Shown piece after piece: positions 1-9,992 of a stretch of 22,605 bases of DNA. Positions within the stretch are counted from its first letter, which is position 1. Every line of letters starts with the position of its first letter. The notes beneath the pieces are model-generated. The model was not told the origin of the DNA and did not search any database. It worked only from the letters and a program-made list of their open reading frames with translations. The DNA comes from Larix sibirica (taxonomy: Eukaryota; Streptophyta; Pinopsida; Pinales; Pinaceae): the NCBI GenBank assembly GCA_004151065.3, contig NWUY0300004840.1, positions 46,169-68,773 of the forward strand. The letters are read 5' to 3'. A program made the translations under genes and the position numbers.

Positions 1-2035
1 TGCTCCTCTTCTCGTAGAGGAACTTCAGTTGCATTCCCTTCCATTGAAACAAACCAAAAAATTGTAAGTACACAATCATAAATGTATAAGTATACAAAAA
101 ATGAAAATTACAATTGTTAAAAGTACACATTCAATAAGTAATATACAATTTTATAGCCATATTACCGTTGTGGGAATGCGTAGCACCATCACTGGGATGG
201 ATTTTACTATCATGTGACTGCAGGAACGAACCATGTCCTGGCTGCAATCCACTACCTCGGTGTTTTTGTCCACTCGTGGCATCATTTTGATTGGTGCTCC
301 CCTGTTATATACAAAGAAACACAATCAAATTTTGTTGATATCAAACATGATTTCATTTTACAAATAATGAAGGGTTAAATTAAATCAAGGCTTATTTACT
401 ATTTATTTTGCAACTGGATAGAGAACTCTCCCCCGGTATTTTTAAACATTCAACCACAATTTCAAATCCAAACTTGAAAGTGAGTTGATGGTCTTCCTCC
501 TTGATTGCAGATCCAAACATATCCCCCTGTATTGCATAAGAGATTGGATTTTAGGTATTGGAAGATTAAATTAAACATAAATTGGGTGCCGATATGAATG
601 ATTTTATTTAGATGTTTCATTACTCACAATTCTTGCTTCTAACTTCATATAGCCACCCTGGCCAAGTTTGTGTTGGCCATGTTTCTCAAGCCTTGCCTCC
701 GTGGCTTTCGAAGTGTTTGGGAGTCTGCAAAAAGTTTGAAATGTGTTATCCATCACAATCTTATTTAAAGTTAAATAAAATTTGATGTATTGAATTGAAA
801 ACATAATGTACCTTGGTGGACTGGGTGGGTTTCTCCTTCTTTTTTCATTTTCTTCTCTTCTGCATCCTTGATAAGGGCCCTCCAATCCATCTTATGAATC
901 ATGGGTGGATACTCATATCTAGGGTTCTTTTATAGTTAAACCCTATACATTTCCCTCACAATTTTTAAATAACTGTCGACCAATGAGAGTACTCCGCTTT
1001 TGTTGAATGTATTTCTCCCAAGCAGATCTTGAAGGTAGTCTGTAAGGGAATTTTTCAAGTCGAAGTTTTGGGAATTCCACCTTGTGTGTATGGTGGGCCC
1101 AAACAACTCCAACACCTTTTCATTCATGTATTTATAAAATAGGTTTTTTCCCGCATGTGGAACGATTGCATCATTAATTTAAAAATAATAATCTATAATA
1201 TTTATGTTTGAGGTAGATAACATGTCACAATTGAAACATTCAAAAATACCTAGGATCGTCGGCCCCTTGATTGGAATAAGGTGCTCATTAACCAAATTTT
1301 TTCCTCGATGTGATTATGTGCTTTGAAAACGTGTTGATCCAAGATATGAACACATAACATCAATAATAGTTTTCTCTCCATCATCATGACTTGTAGGGCC
1401 TGGAGCTGTGACAATATCAGGGGTCATGTCAAGGGGCATTGAAGGTGGCATCCCACTCTGAGTATGGAGACTATCAATGATAGGTGACGGGTGGAGAGGA
1501 GAACAAACTCGCTGGTATATGTTGGCTAATGAATAGACGCTGTGGCATCTGTGCATCATTACTGCCAACACTGGGCTGAGGAGTTGATGCTTGCATGCGA
1601 GGCTGCAAAAATTCCTACATAAGAAGGAAAATTTTATTTCCTTTACATAATTTGTAAGTTAAAGAAATGAATATCATAATTGAACATATGTTACAAAAAG
1701 TATCTTTCAAAGCTATTGTTTACCTTATATCTATCTATAGCTTGCATCACCTCTTTGACCCGTTGTTTGGTCTCAGGAGTTTGTTCAAGTTTGATCAAAT
1801 AAAGAAGTTCTTTATTCAACTTTATGACATCATTTTTGACTATTTGGATAGATTCGAGTGAAGCAAAAAACTTCTTGTCACCAAGCTCTACATCAGGAAC
1901 ATCATGTCTAGTGGACTACATATTTCAACAAAAAAAGGTCAATTCTAAAATAAATAAATAAATAAAATTCACATTATTCTGAACTCGAAATTGTTTACCT
2001 GTTCTTGAGTTGGTGCTTACCCTTGATCTTGAAAC
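1..2035 (-). pseudogene. Decayed multi-exon gene, plant Ptta/En/Spm transposase-associated family (Transposase_24-like), left-truncated
   Basis: Read on the minus strand, pieces of a coherent protein lie between plausible GT-AG introns. Exon 1724-1915 (64 open codons, LGDKKFFASLES, helical, Lys/Glu-rich) joins in phase 0 to exon 1249-1602 (Pro/Gln/Ser-rich, then VNEHLIPIKGPTILG). An exon near 812-1170 carries VLELFGPTIHTRWNS and, after a stop, KNPRYEYPPMIHKMDWRAL. Exon 628-724 carries LEKHGQHKLGQGGYMKLEA, has the strong donor GTGAGT, and joins in phase to an exon starting at 526 (GDMFGSAIKEED). Exon 166-301 (Gln/Ser/His-rich) joins in phase to 1-37. The NP.YE.PP / H.LG.GGY pattern and order recall the Transposase_24 family of CACTA-type elements. 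At least two frame breaks (near 1455 and between 812 and 930) and several stops make it non-functional. The family name is an inference from motifs; the exon structure is read directly. It may also be a host gene derived from such an element. Confidence 0.5.
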
Positions 2036-3134
2036 CTTAGTAATTAGAATCGTGAAATTTAAAAAAAATAGAAGATGGAAAGATCATATCAATGTATAAC
2101 CAAAGTATTGAAGATGACAAGATATTCAAGTGAAAGATATTCTTATAGGTGGTATTGTTTTTTCATGTTTAATCTAATATATTTTTATGCTAACCCTCTT
2201 CCATGAATACATGCTTCCCCATTGGATATATACATGCACTAAAATAAAATTCAAAAATTCACAAGAATATAAAACCAAATTATATAATGATAGGTGAATA
2301 TAAACAATCTTATATTAATTTGTTCAAAAAAATACCAACCTCAAATATGTTTTAGAATTTAAATTGCTAATGAGAGTGGATATATTATTGATATACCATA
2401 GCATTTATATGAGTGTATCTTCAAACAATTTTTTCAGAAATAAAGACATTATAAAAATTCTCCATTTGGAAAAATTATATATAATTTCTTCAAACAAGAT
2501 TTTCCCATCACATGGGATTAAGAGATTACTAATTTTCTTGTGTTTTTGAGCTTCATGTGCATGAATATTCTAAGGATGATTGACTCTTAAAATGGATTCT
2601 ATGTTGATGTTCTCTTAAAGTCTCCAAATGTCAATTAGTATGTGTAGAGGAATAGTGTCACTATACTCTAGAAATAAAAGAAAATGAAACATGAAAAATA
2701 ATCAAAAGGATTCTAATATTGTATGGTAACAACATAACAAAAATGTTATACTACTAATGAAAAAGGGGAAGCAATAGTTGCCATAAAATTGCTTTCATGT
2801 TAAATGAAAAGGTTGCTAATCATTGTTTTGCAGGAGCAAAACGTTTCTCCATTTTTTCTTGTTATGCAAAATATCGACTCTTATATTAAAAAATTGAAAA
2901 ATTTATATCATGCAATTAAGGACTTAGCTCCCTCTTCCAATGTAGGCTAGGAAAGCCAACATGTCTGACTAGGCATATTAGTTTTTGATAGCTTTGCAAA
3001 ATACATAGGTGAGTTCCTGATAATGGTTAATGGTGTCTTGCCATTTTGCATTTGATAATGTTTATCAACTAGCATGCTTCATTTCCTTGTTAAGCCATCA
3101 AATTCAATGTCTATTTTCAAGGGAATGTCTATTT
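2036..3134. other. AT-rich non-coding stretch
   Basis: No reading frame here shows a recognisable motif on either strand. A short exact repeat of gtctattttcaaggg lies at about 3111-3141, at the left edge of the SET-derived duplication. Short open frames such as 2364-2549 are AT-rich and look like chance. Confidence 0.5.
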
Positions 3135-3214
3135 TCAAGGGACATTAAAAGAATTTTTAGCAATTTTTCATAAGTACAACCCCTTTCTACCTTAATGTGT
3201 TAATGATTGTTTAC

Positions 3215-3733
3215 CTGTTTTGGAGCTATTTCTTTCCCACGATCAAACTACCACACTGTAATCTAATTACACCCATGAAATATAATGCATTAATGAGAGG
3301 TAAGTTAAAGTGTGATAACATAACATTATCAATACCTGCAAACTTTTAGTTGTATACGTTTGATTCAAGTAGTAACCCACTAATAACTCTTCCCCAGGAG
3401 GTATTGTTTTTATTGCTGACACAAATACTATATTCCCTTCACCACACTCGAATATGCAATTGGGTTGCTTATTTTTTGTCTTGGGTTGTGTGCTATTTAT
3501 AAACCCTGCAATATCGCCAGATGCTTTAGGACTTCCATCAATATACATAGTACCCCCTTATTTTGATTGTAATTTCTTAGTTGTATAGAATTTGTAGCGA
3601 GTGTGTATGTCTGCATACTTGGAATGTATTGGATCAGCCATATCCAATCATTGTAATCATAACACGGTCCAACATACTCCATCAGTTTAGTTTCTTTGTC
3701 ATATTTTAACTTTATTCCATCCATGGAAAANTG
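3215..3733 (-). pseudogene. SET-domain gene fragment, copy 1 (3' half: SET exon plus a 41-bp exon)
   Basis: On the minus strand, exon 3336-3733 reads DGIKLKYDKETKLMEYVGPC, then a YIDG...SGDIAGFIN segment, then QPNCIFECGEG and PPGEELLVGYYLNQ. This is the order of a SET domain: start strand, central N motif, then the GEEL.v.Y motif. SET domains normally transfer a methyl group from S-adenosylmethionine to lysine. The usual NHS of motif RFINHS reads N-S-T, so the conserved His is missing. The exon ends in CAG followed by donor GTATTG. A second exon at 3215-3255 (41 bp) has a CAG acceptor, donor GTAAAC and one stop. There is a one-base frame break near 3548 but no stop in the SET exon. Copy 1 starts abruptly at 3733, where a Penelope-like fragment and an ambiguous base abut it. 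Which SET subfamily it belongs to is not clear. Confidence 0.6.
3731..3731. other. Ambiguous base N at a junction
   Basis: The only non-ACGT base in the window. It lies within a few bases of the point where similarity between SET copy 1 and copy 2 ends, so the junction may be a region of uncertain assembly. Confidence 0.95.
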
Positions 3734-3744
3734 TACTTTGGTAA

Positions 3745-4165
3745 TCTATATTGAGGAAGTTCTTTCAGAGATCCCTGTTATGCTGCTATTGTGAAAATGT
3801 ATTAAATGCTCATGAAGTTAGAATTTAGTCTTTAGTAGCATATAATCTTAACACTCCTATCACCATTTTTTCTAAGCAATACATCCAACAAAGGAATTTG
3901 GCCATCATTTTTTGTTTCAATGGTGAACTTGATGTGCTCCGAGAGGTTGTTAATGTGTTCCAAGAAGCCTTCCAAATATTCTCTAGGATGTTCCCATTTT
4001 GAAAGAATATTTTCCATGTATATTTTCCACATACTTGGGGCAAGTGGAAAGGATTGCAAACCCCTATATTCGAAGTGTTCCATGTTTCGCAACCATTGGT
4101 GACTGTGGTGATCCCATTGCTACACCATGATTTTTCTCATAGATAGTTCCTTGTGTGAGGAATGT
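3745..4165 (-). mobile_element. Penelope-like retroelement fragment (reverse transcriptase), Dryad-type candidate
   Basis: On the minus strand the sequence reads TFLTQGTIYEKNHGVAMGSP, then SPMVA, a frame break, MEHFEYRGLQSF, MWKIYMENILSKWEHPREYL, EGFLEHINNLSEHIKFTIE and NDGQIPLLDVLL. This matches, motif by motif, the RT core of Penelope-like elements (GvAMGSPlSP, a MEhFE helix, w.rYvDD, hiN..h..I.FT.E, lPFLDVL). The catalytic YVDD box has become YMEN, so it is dead. Only the region from the GSP motif through the palm and thumb remains; no GIY-YIG endonuclease was seen. It lies between two SET copies on the same strand. In plants such elements are known mainly from conifers, where horizontal transfer from arthropods has been proposed (from memory). 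The family call is strong, the subgroup is inferred. Confidence 0.75.
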
Positions 4166-4415
4166 TATATATGAATACTAAAATGAAATTTATCTCCATA
4201 GAAGACTCTGATCTTCTTGGAGCTCATAGGGTCATGATTTCTTAAGACTTTTAAATTTACCCAGTCACTTGTGTTTAGGGAAAAAAAATTCATTTCCGGT
4301 TAAGTTGAGCAATTTTTAGTTCATTCGCCAACAATTAAGGGCCATCTAAAGAATTTTCAACAATTTTTTGTAAGTACAACCCCTTTTCCGCCTTAATGTG
4401 TTAATGATCATTTAC

Positions 4416-5271
4416 TTGTTTTGGAGCTGGTTCTTGCCCATGATCAACCTGCCACATTGTAATCTAAATAGACTCGTGAAATATAATGCATTAATAAGAG
4501 GTATGTTAAAGTCCTATAACATAAATGGGATCAATACTTGCACGTTTTTAGTTGTATATATCCGATTCAAATGGTAATCCACTAGTAACTCTTCCCCCAT
4601 AGCTATTGTTTTTATTTCCCACACAAATACCCTATTCCCTTCACCACACTCAAATATTCAAATGGGTTGCTTGTTTTTTGTCCCAGGTCATGTATTGTTT
4701 ATAAACCCTGCAATATTCCTGGATGCTTTAGGCCTTCCATAAATATACATAGTCTGCACATTGTTTTGATTGCGGTTTATTAGATGTATATAATTTGTGG
4801 TGAGTGCGTATGTCCGCATACTTGGAATGTAATGGACCAACTATGTCCAATTTTTGTAATCATAACACGGTCCGACATACTCTATCAATTCAATTTCTTC
4901 ACCGTATTTGACCTTTATTCCATCCATGGAAAATAGCCTCGGGCCATGCAAAGAGGATGGAGCAATGTGAGACATCCTCCCATTGACACATAAATCAATG
5001 TCCATTGGAGGCAGTTCCTTTGTTACCTATCATTTCACTATATTTTTATGCATCAAAGGAATCTCAATGTTATATTTTCTCCCATCCTCTAAGAACATGT
5101 TCCTCCTTTGGCAACAAAAACTTCCATGCATGTACAAAATTGTCTTCTTACGTTTTCACCTCTTGTCATTCTTCGCCTATTAGAGCTACGAGATGTCTCA
5201 CTTCTCTCTAATAATCCTACACTTCCCTCGCTCAAGGAAGATATATCGGACAAATACCTGTTTGGTTGTAC
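4416..5271 (-). pseudogene. SET-domain gene fragment, copy 2 (longer, with upstream Ser/Arg-rich region)
   Basis: On the minus strand, exon 4538-5271 opens after an acceptor-like CTTTGTAG. It reads LSDISSLSEGSVGLLERSE and a basic SNRRRMTRGENVRR stretch. After a frame shift it gives MFLEDGRKYNIEIPLMHKN, MDIDLCVNGRMSHIAPS, DGIKVKYGEEIELIEYVGPC, RNIAGFIN and GEELLVDYHLN, which is a SET domain preceded by an unassigned region of about 100 residues. Stops interrupt it after HKNIVK, after KNWT, after FINNT and after QPI. The 41-bp last exon (4416-4456) keeps its length, but the acceptor CAG is now CAA. The copy resembles 3215-3733 through coding and intron sequence alike, so the duplication was at DNA level. 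The upstream region shows what copy 1 has lost. Confidence 0.6.
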
Positions 5272-6314
5272 CTACAAAGGAACATTTGATGAAATAGTCA
5301 TAAATTCAAATTCTGAACATGTGTTGAAAATTCTTATGTTACTATGAAATGGCATCTTGCAACATTTTGGTGTCCAAACTGCTCATAGTGATAAAACCAA
5401 ATTAACATGCAATTACATTTTCAATTAGTTTTCTAAAATCCCTTCTTTTGATTTGCAATTAGTTCAACTCCTATTGCAAGAACCCATCCTCCTCAATATG
5501 AGTTCATGCAGAAATAAAATACCACATAAGATAACTAACTCCATAAGCAGTGCACCTCCTCTATCACATATCTTGAGGGAAACATTCAACTATAGTAAAC
5601 TATCCAAATATCTATAGACCAAAATAGACTAAGATACAACAATGGGCTAGGGTCTCACCATGCACCTAACATCACTTGAAGCACATCCCTAGCATGGTGT
5701 AAATTCTTTCGAAGCAACCCCAAAAATAAAAACAAGTGGAATGAGATGTCTAAGAATCCCCTACCTAGTCCATACTCAATAGACAAAGGAAAAATGATAA
5801 ACATCATAGGCCATTATATCATAGCAACCATTATTCAATATGTCGAACATCCTATAGAAACCCAAAAAAAATATACACTAGGGAAATAGATCATTAAAAG
5901 AATCAAAGAGTTGTTCAAGTTGTCTACATGGGGCCCCACTATGAAGAAGGATCATACACCTTAACGTTTGTGTACAAATCCACCAAAAATCACATTGGAG
6001 TTCACGAGAAACTTTCCCAACATCCTTAGTCTCTCAACAATGCAAGGGGCATTGACACTTTTGGGTGAGATTAAAACACCTAATAACATAGTGATGACTA
6101 TCCTCTCTGATGATAAGCACAACATTAAAACTACAACTACCCTCATTCCATAAAATATGTTGCAATCTACATCATGAACTAGATAAGCAAAGATGTAGGC
6201 AAGTAAACAAAGAATGGAGGTAATTGCCAAGACAAGAAAAAATAGGATGTTGGAGAATAAATGTAGTTGGAAGAATAAGGGAAACCAAAGGAGTAATTAT
6301 TCTTAGCTAGTGTG
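5272..6314. other. AT-rich non-coding stretch
   Basis: Short open frames overlap on both strands (for example 5961-6230 minus and 5968-6153 plus) without recognisable domains. No splice-bounded exon or repeat was identified. Confidence 0.4.
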
Positions 6315-6708
6315 ATGGCAGTGAACTCTTACATTAACAAGACTTCAGGAAATTCCCAAGAAGACTGGAAGCAAGAGGAAAAAGAAGAAAAAGAAATGGA
6401 AAACATTGTTGATCTAGAAATGCCATAAGAACACGATCCAAGCCAACCACAACATCATGTCATTCATAACAACACAAACTGAATAAGGAATGTACAATGT
6501 TGTGTTGCAACATCCTCTTTCCAATAGAGAGACAAGTCGAGCTCCAAAGGGATTTAGTCATCACCCAAAGCTAGCCAAAAGGGAAGGGATATCTTACACC
6601 ATAGCAATCACACATTATAAAGACTATTGGAGCAAAACAGCGCAAGATTTACATGTGGCTAATAGTGCAAACCACATACCAGTAGGTCCAAGATATAGGT
6701 ATAGATGA
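6315..6708 (+). pseudogene. Possible decayed coding remnant, unidentified
   Basis: A frame opening at ATG 6315 runs 37 codons to a TAA, then 17 more to a TGA. It reads INKTSGNSQEDWKQEEKEEK, which is hydrophilic and Glu/Lys-rich. A second frame, 6490-6708, continues with HPLSNRETSRAPKGFSHHPK and ends PVGPRYRYR. The composition is less AT-biased than the surroundings, but no family was recognised and the link between the two frames is only suggested by adjacency. Chance is quite possible. Confidence 0.15.
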
Positions 6709-6792
6709 ACCTCCCTTCCCACTAGTAAGCAAATTATAAGCTTCATATGGAAAATTGCATAGTCAATCAACCAATCTTTAGATTGAACTTGT

Positions 6793-6885
6793 TGGAAAAC
6801 ATAATTAGCATGATTTACAAACAAAAGAAATGATGGAAAACATAATTAGCATGATTTACAAACAAAAGAAATGATGGAAAACATA
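6793..6885. repeat. 41-bp tandem duplication
   Basis: Two exact 41-bp copies (6793-6833 and 6834-6874) are followed by an 11-bp start of a third (tggaaaacata, to 6885). It is AT-rich and non-coding. Perfect identity indicates a recent slippage-type duplication, or an assembly artefact. Confidence 0.95.
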
Positions 6886-8214
6886 GAACCCATACTACAA
6901 CAATTGGACCAATAAAGAATGAGACTCTATATTACAACCAAGAACAAAGGTAGAGTATACTCAACCACCACTTACTAGCTAAGTATCAAGAGGAAAGGAA
7001 ATCGTCATTGAACACTTACTTACTGTTGTGATGCTTGTTTACTATGGATTGATGGTTAGATAAAGTTGAAACATGCCCATAACTGCTACTTTTATACAAA
7101 AAATTTCCCAACAGTCTGATTTATGGTTGTTTTGTGGTTAAAACTTGCCCATGTCTGAGAGTAAGGGTTGCTTAATGGCGAAAGCCCAGGAGTGCCCAAA
7201 ATTCCTTTTTAATATTGTTTGAAGGGTCAAATAGGTTGTTGTACCTTCCAAGCTACCTAGAATTGAGGCTTATGCATGTTTTTTGTTGTTGCTCATGTTC
7301 AAACTTCTCCCCAAGCGTCCATATTTACTGCTCTTGTCCATATTCATGCCCATAATGCAAGTACAAGATTGTATATTATTGTTATAGGGTACAGACTTGC
7401 CCATGATTGTTCTAGAGCTGACTAGATTGAAATTGGTGTGGTTTTCACAATTCCAAAATGATTGAAAAAACACTTTGGAATCAAGAATTTAGCTATTTGG
7501 TGGCATTGGACAAGAGGGAAGTCATAGGGGGGCAGTGAGAACCCATGCTTGTATGTATTGAAGGACTAAATGATAACTTGTTACAAATTAAATTTCAATT
7601 TAATATTTTTTACCCTGCCATAGTGTGCTTGATACCCCAATGCACCAGTTGTGTGTGTAAGTATTGAATGCATTAGTTATATTTATTGTTATTATTTTTA
7701 ACCTACATCGATACGTGTGGTAGTGTTATACATTGGTGTGGGTTACTTTGTTGGATGCATTGAACATTTTTTTTTAAACCAATATTTCATTAAAAAATAC
7801 TTTAACCTAAATAAATGCACATGTCAAGGTTACCATTAGGTGTAGATAAATGTATGCGGCACACTCAGGCTATTTAATCGATTGGGTTCACTAGCAAGTT
7901 TTTTTTTGAAAAAATGATTGATATTTTTATTATAAAATATGTTAACCTACCTTGGTTCTTTTGTTAGGGTTACATACCAATGCACGTTACATAAGAACAT
8001 TAGTGCAACAATATGTTTAAAGTGCAAAGAAAAACATCCAATGAAGCCTCTAACTATATGTATATACCATAAAATTCCCCTAAAAATGGAGAAAAAATAA
8101 GTGGTTTCACAAAAACCTCTACTAATTATTGTTTTACTTATACTGCTTGGATTGATTCAACCATAGAAATGCATTTGGATTGGTCGAATTAGTGAATATT
8201 GACCCTTGGTTCAC
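6886..8214. other. AT-rich non-coding stretch
   Basis: Nothing gene-like was identified. The motif tgcccat recurs irregularly (about 7074, 7148, 7349, 7397) and ttaaccta near 7700, 7803 and 7940, without a fixed period. Homopolymer T runs occur near 7770 and 7900. Confidence 0.4.
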
Positions 8215-8455
8215 TAAACTTGAGCCACATAATTTTTTACTATTGTGCCTACTCTTGCAAAGGGGGAGGGTTAATATTATTCTATGTTTCATGCTCAATG
8301 GGGATGCTAGGAGTTCCATCAAGGGAATCCTAATCATTATCCACAATATGGACCAATAGGAAGGAAGGTAGTTTTTTCTTCTCAAACATCTAGAAGGCTT
8401 TCAATGTCTCCTCTATAGAACACAATATTTTCTTCACTACAAAATATGCTAACTC
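8215..8455 (-). pseudogene. Possible decayed coding remnant, unidentified
   Basis: On the minus strand one frame reads VVKKILCSIEETLKAF, stop, MFEKKKLPSFLLVHIVDND, stop, DSLDGTPSIPIEHET, stop, NNINPPPLQE. The stops are TAG. The Pro-rich acidic end resembles a linker of a retroelement polyprotein, but this is an impression only. The same frame continues upstream to about 8820 with so many stops that it gives no support. Confidence 0.2.
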
Positions 8456-8655
8456 AATATGAATTTCCTCACCCACAACTACCTACAATTAATAAGAGTG
8501 TTCAACTATCAAACTAAGGAAAGTTGGGAAATTCATAGTTCAATATTGGATCTATTGTGTAACATTAAGGTATTGATGGCTTGGGGGGATGGAAGGAACA
8601 ACAACATTGAATGGCTACACAAATTTGGGCTCCTTTTGGGGACTATCACCCTATA

Positions 8656-9082
8656 GAAATATTTATAAGGCACTAGGGCACTTCTTCAAGTCTGACCTCA
8701 AGAAGGTAACACCATATGGGAATTTACATCCCAACAACTAAAGAAATTCATGTTGTGTGTCATCCCAAAAATCATAAGTAGTTCTACTAGACCCTTGCAC
8801 TATGACATCAAGGTCAAAATAAAATTTGGACTCTTCTCACTTCCATTTTCTCTATACCTCTTCCCTATGAACTACTTTCTTTTCCTTTAGCATTCTGCAA
8901 TGGCACATTAATACCTCCTTTTTGTTTGGGTTGCGAGGCTTTGACCTGGTAGCCTATGTATTTCCTTGTTCTTTCCTAGTGACCTTCTCCATAACTATAG
9001 TATGGTACTATGCTCATATTTGGTAAAACTAAATGGCTGAGTGCTAAATTTTTTGAACATTTTGGCTTTATTTTTTCACTAT
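8656..9082. other. AT-rich non-coding stretch
   Basis: No supported gene was seen. The minus-strand frame noted at 8215-8455 can be traced here only with many stops. Confidence 0.35.
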
Positions 9083-9308
9083 GGTGTGGGCATGGAGATC
9101 CACTATGGGAAACAACTGATCACCACAACATATTAAAGTAAAAATGAGAAAAAATGGTTGAGTCCCAAGAGTTAAAAACCTTGGTTTCATTTAGTGGTGT
9201 GGGCATGGAGATCCACTATGGGAAACAACTAATCACCACAACATATAGAAGTAAAAATGAGAAAAAATGGTCACGTCCCAAGAGTTAAAAAACTTGATTT
9301 CATTTTGT
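9083..9308. repeat. 113-bp tandem duplication
   Basis: The segment starting ggtgtgggcatggagatcc at 9083 is repeated at 9196. The two copies differ at only a handful of positions (for example ttaaag versus tagaag, ttgagtccc versus cacgtccc). It is non-coding. Confidence 0.9.
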
Positions 9309-9491
9309 ATTGGACATTGGGGTAGGTATACATCTACATGTTCAAAGAATTTTAACATAAAATTTTTATTTCCCAACACAGTCAAAAATTCAAGTTTCAA
9401 ATTAATGACACACACAATCCCATTAATCCCTATAGTCCACCTAATGTTGTTTGACCATCATCCTCTTTCTACAAGTGTAAATTTGAACCCA

Positions 9492-9992
9492 AAATCCAAC
9501 GACATATATGTATGAATTTCGACATCACTCCGTCGACAATCCGACAAACGTTTCTTTTTTTAAACGTCGATAAAAATTCAACGGATATCTGACAGCAACA
9601 AGGTCTCGTCGGATATCCGACAAAAAATTGTTGAATAACCTACGCATTTTTTTTAATCTACACGTCACATAACCGACAACAATTCCTTACCACAAGGTCG
9701 GATAACCGACCAAGATAGCGTCGGATATCCAACATAATTTACATATGCCAAGTTCAGATATCCGACCACGAATACGTCCAATCTCTGACCATTTACATAC
9801 GCCAAGGTCGTATATCCGGCCAAGAATACGTCGAATATCCGATAGCATTTACATACGCCAAGGTTGGATATCCGACGAAGACATCGTCGAAGTTCCAACA
9901 TATGTAACCACAGACATAAGACAAAATCCGATGACATTTGCCGTTGGAGGTATGGCAACTTTGTCAGATCTAGTTGAGTGGTCGTCGGATTT
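9492..9992. mobile_element. Palindromic repeat block, possible non-autonomous DNA transposon
   Basis: About 500 bp built around a dyad whose perfect form is gtcggatatccgac (9608-9621). At least seven imperfect copies occur, near 9571, 9696, 9720, 9756, 9805, 9829 and 9863. From about 9683 the dyads are arranged in pairs within a 54-56-bp unit opening atttacatacgccaagg; starts at 9737, 9791 and 9847 are clear and an earlier one is degenerate. The outer edges are aaatccaacgac (9492-9503) and gtcgtcggattt (9981-9992), inverted at 11 of 12 positions. Frequent CpG contrasts with the CpG-poor flanks. Subterminal palindromic repeats are typical of CACTA and some Mutator-like elements, but no CACTA terminus or clear target-site duplication was seen, so the class is open. 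It encodes no supported protein. Confidence 0.55.

Larger units (their letters stand above)
3136..4931. repeat. Diverged direct duplication (about 3136-3733 and 4334-4931)
   Basis: The two segments of about 600 bp align almost end to end with a constant offset of about 1200 bases and roughly 80-85% identity by eye. They contain the SET exon, the intron of about 80 bases, the 41-bp exon and about 80 bases beyond it. The left edge is near aagg(g)acat at 3136/4334 and the right edge is the ccatggaaaa block at 3721/4924. The Penelope-like fragment sits between them. Confidence 0.8.

Noticed and set aside
1947-1965. Short (aaat)n microsatellite
   Set aside because: Too short to be informative.
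3920-4102. Plus-strand frame opposite the Penelope-like RT
   Set aside because: It is a shadow of the minus-strand RT frame.
5961-6230. 89-codon minus-strand open frame
   Set aside because: Hydrophobic, AT-driven composition with no motif, and an overlapping plus-strand frame of similar quality.
7069-7400. Recurring tgcccat motif
   Set aside because: Irregular spacing and short length; expected by chance in this composition.
9492-9992. CRISPR-like array
   Set aside because: Plant context, diverged tandem units and no uniform spacers.
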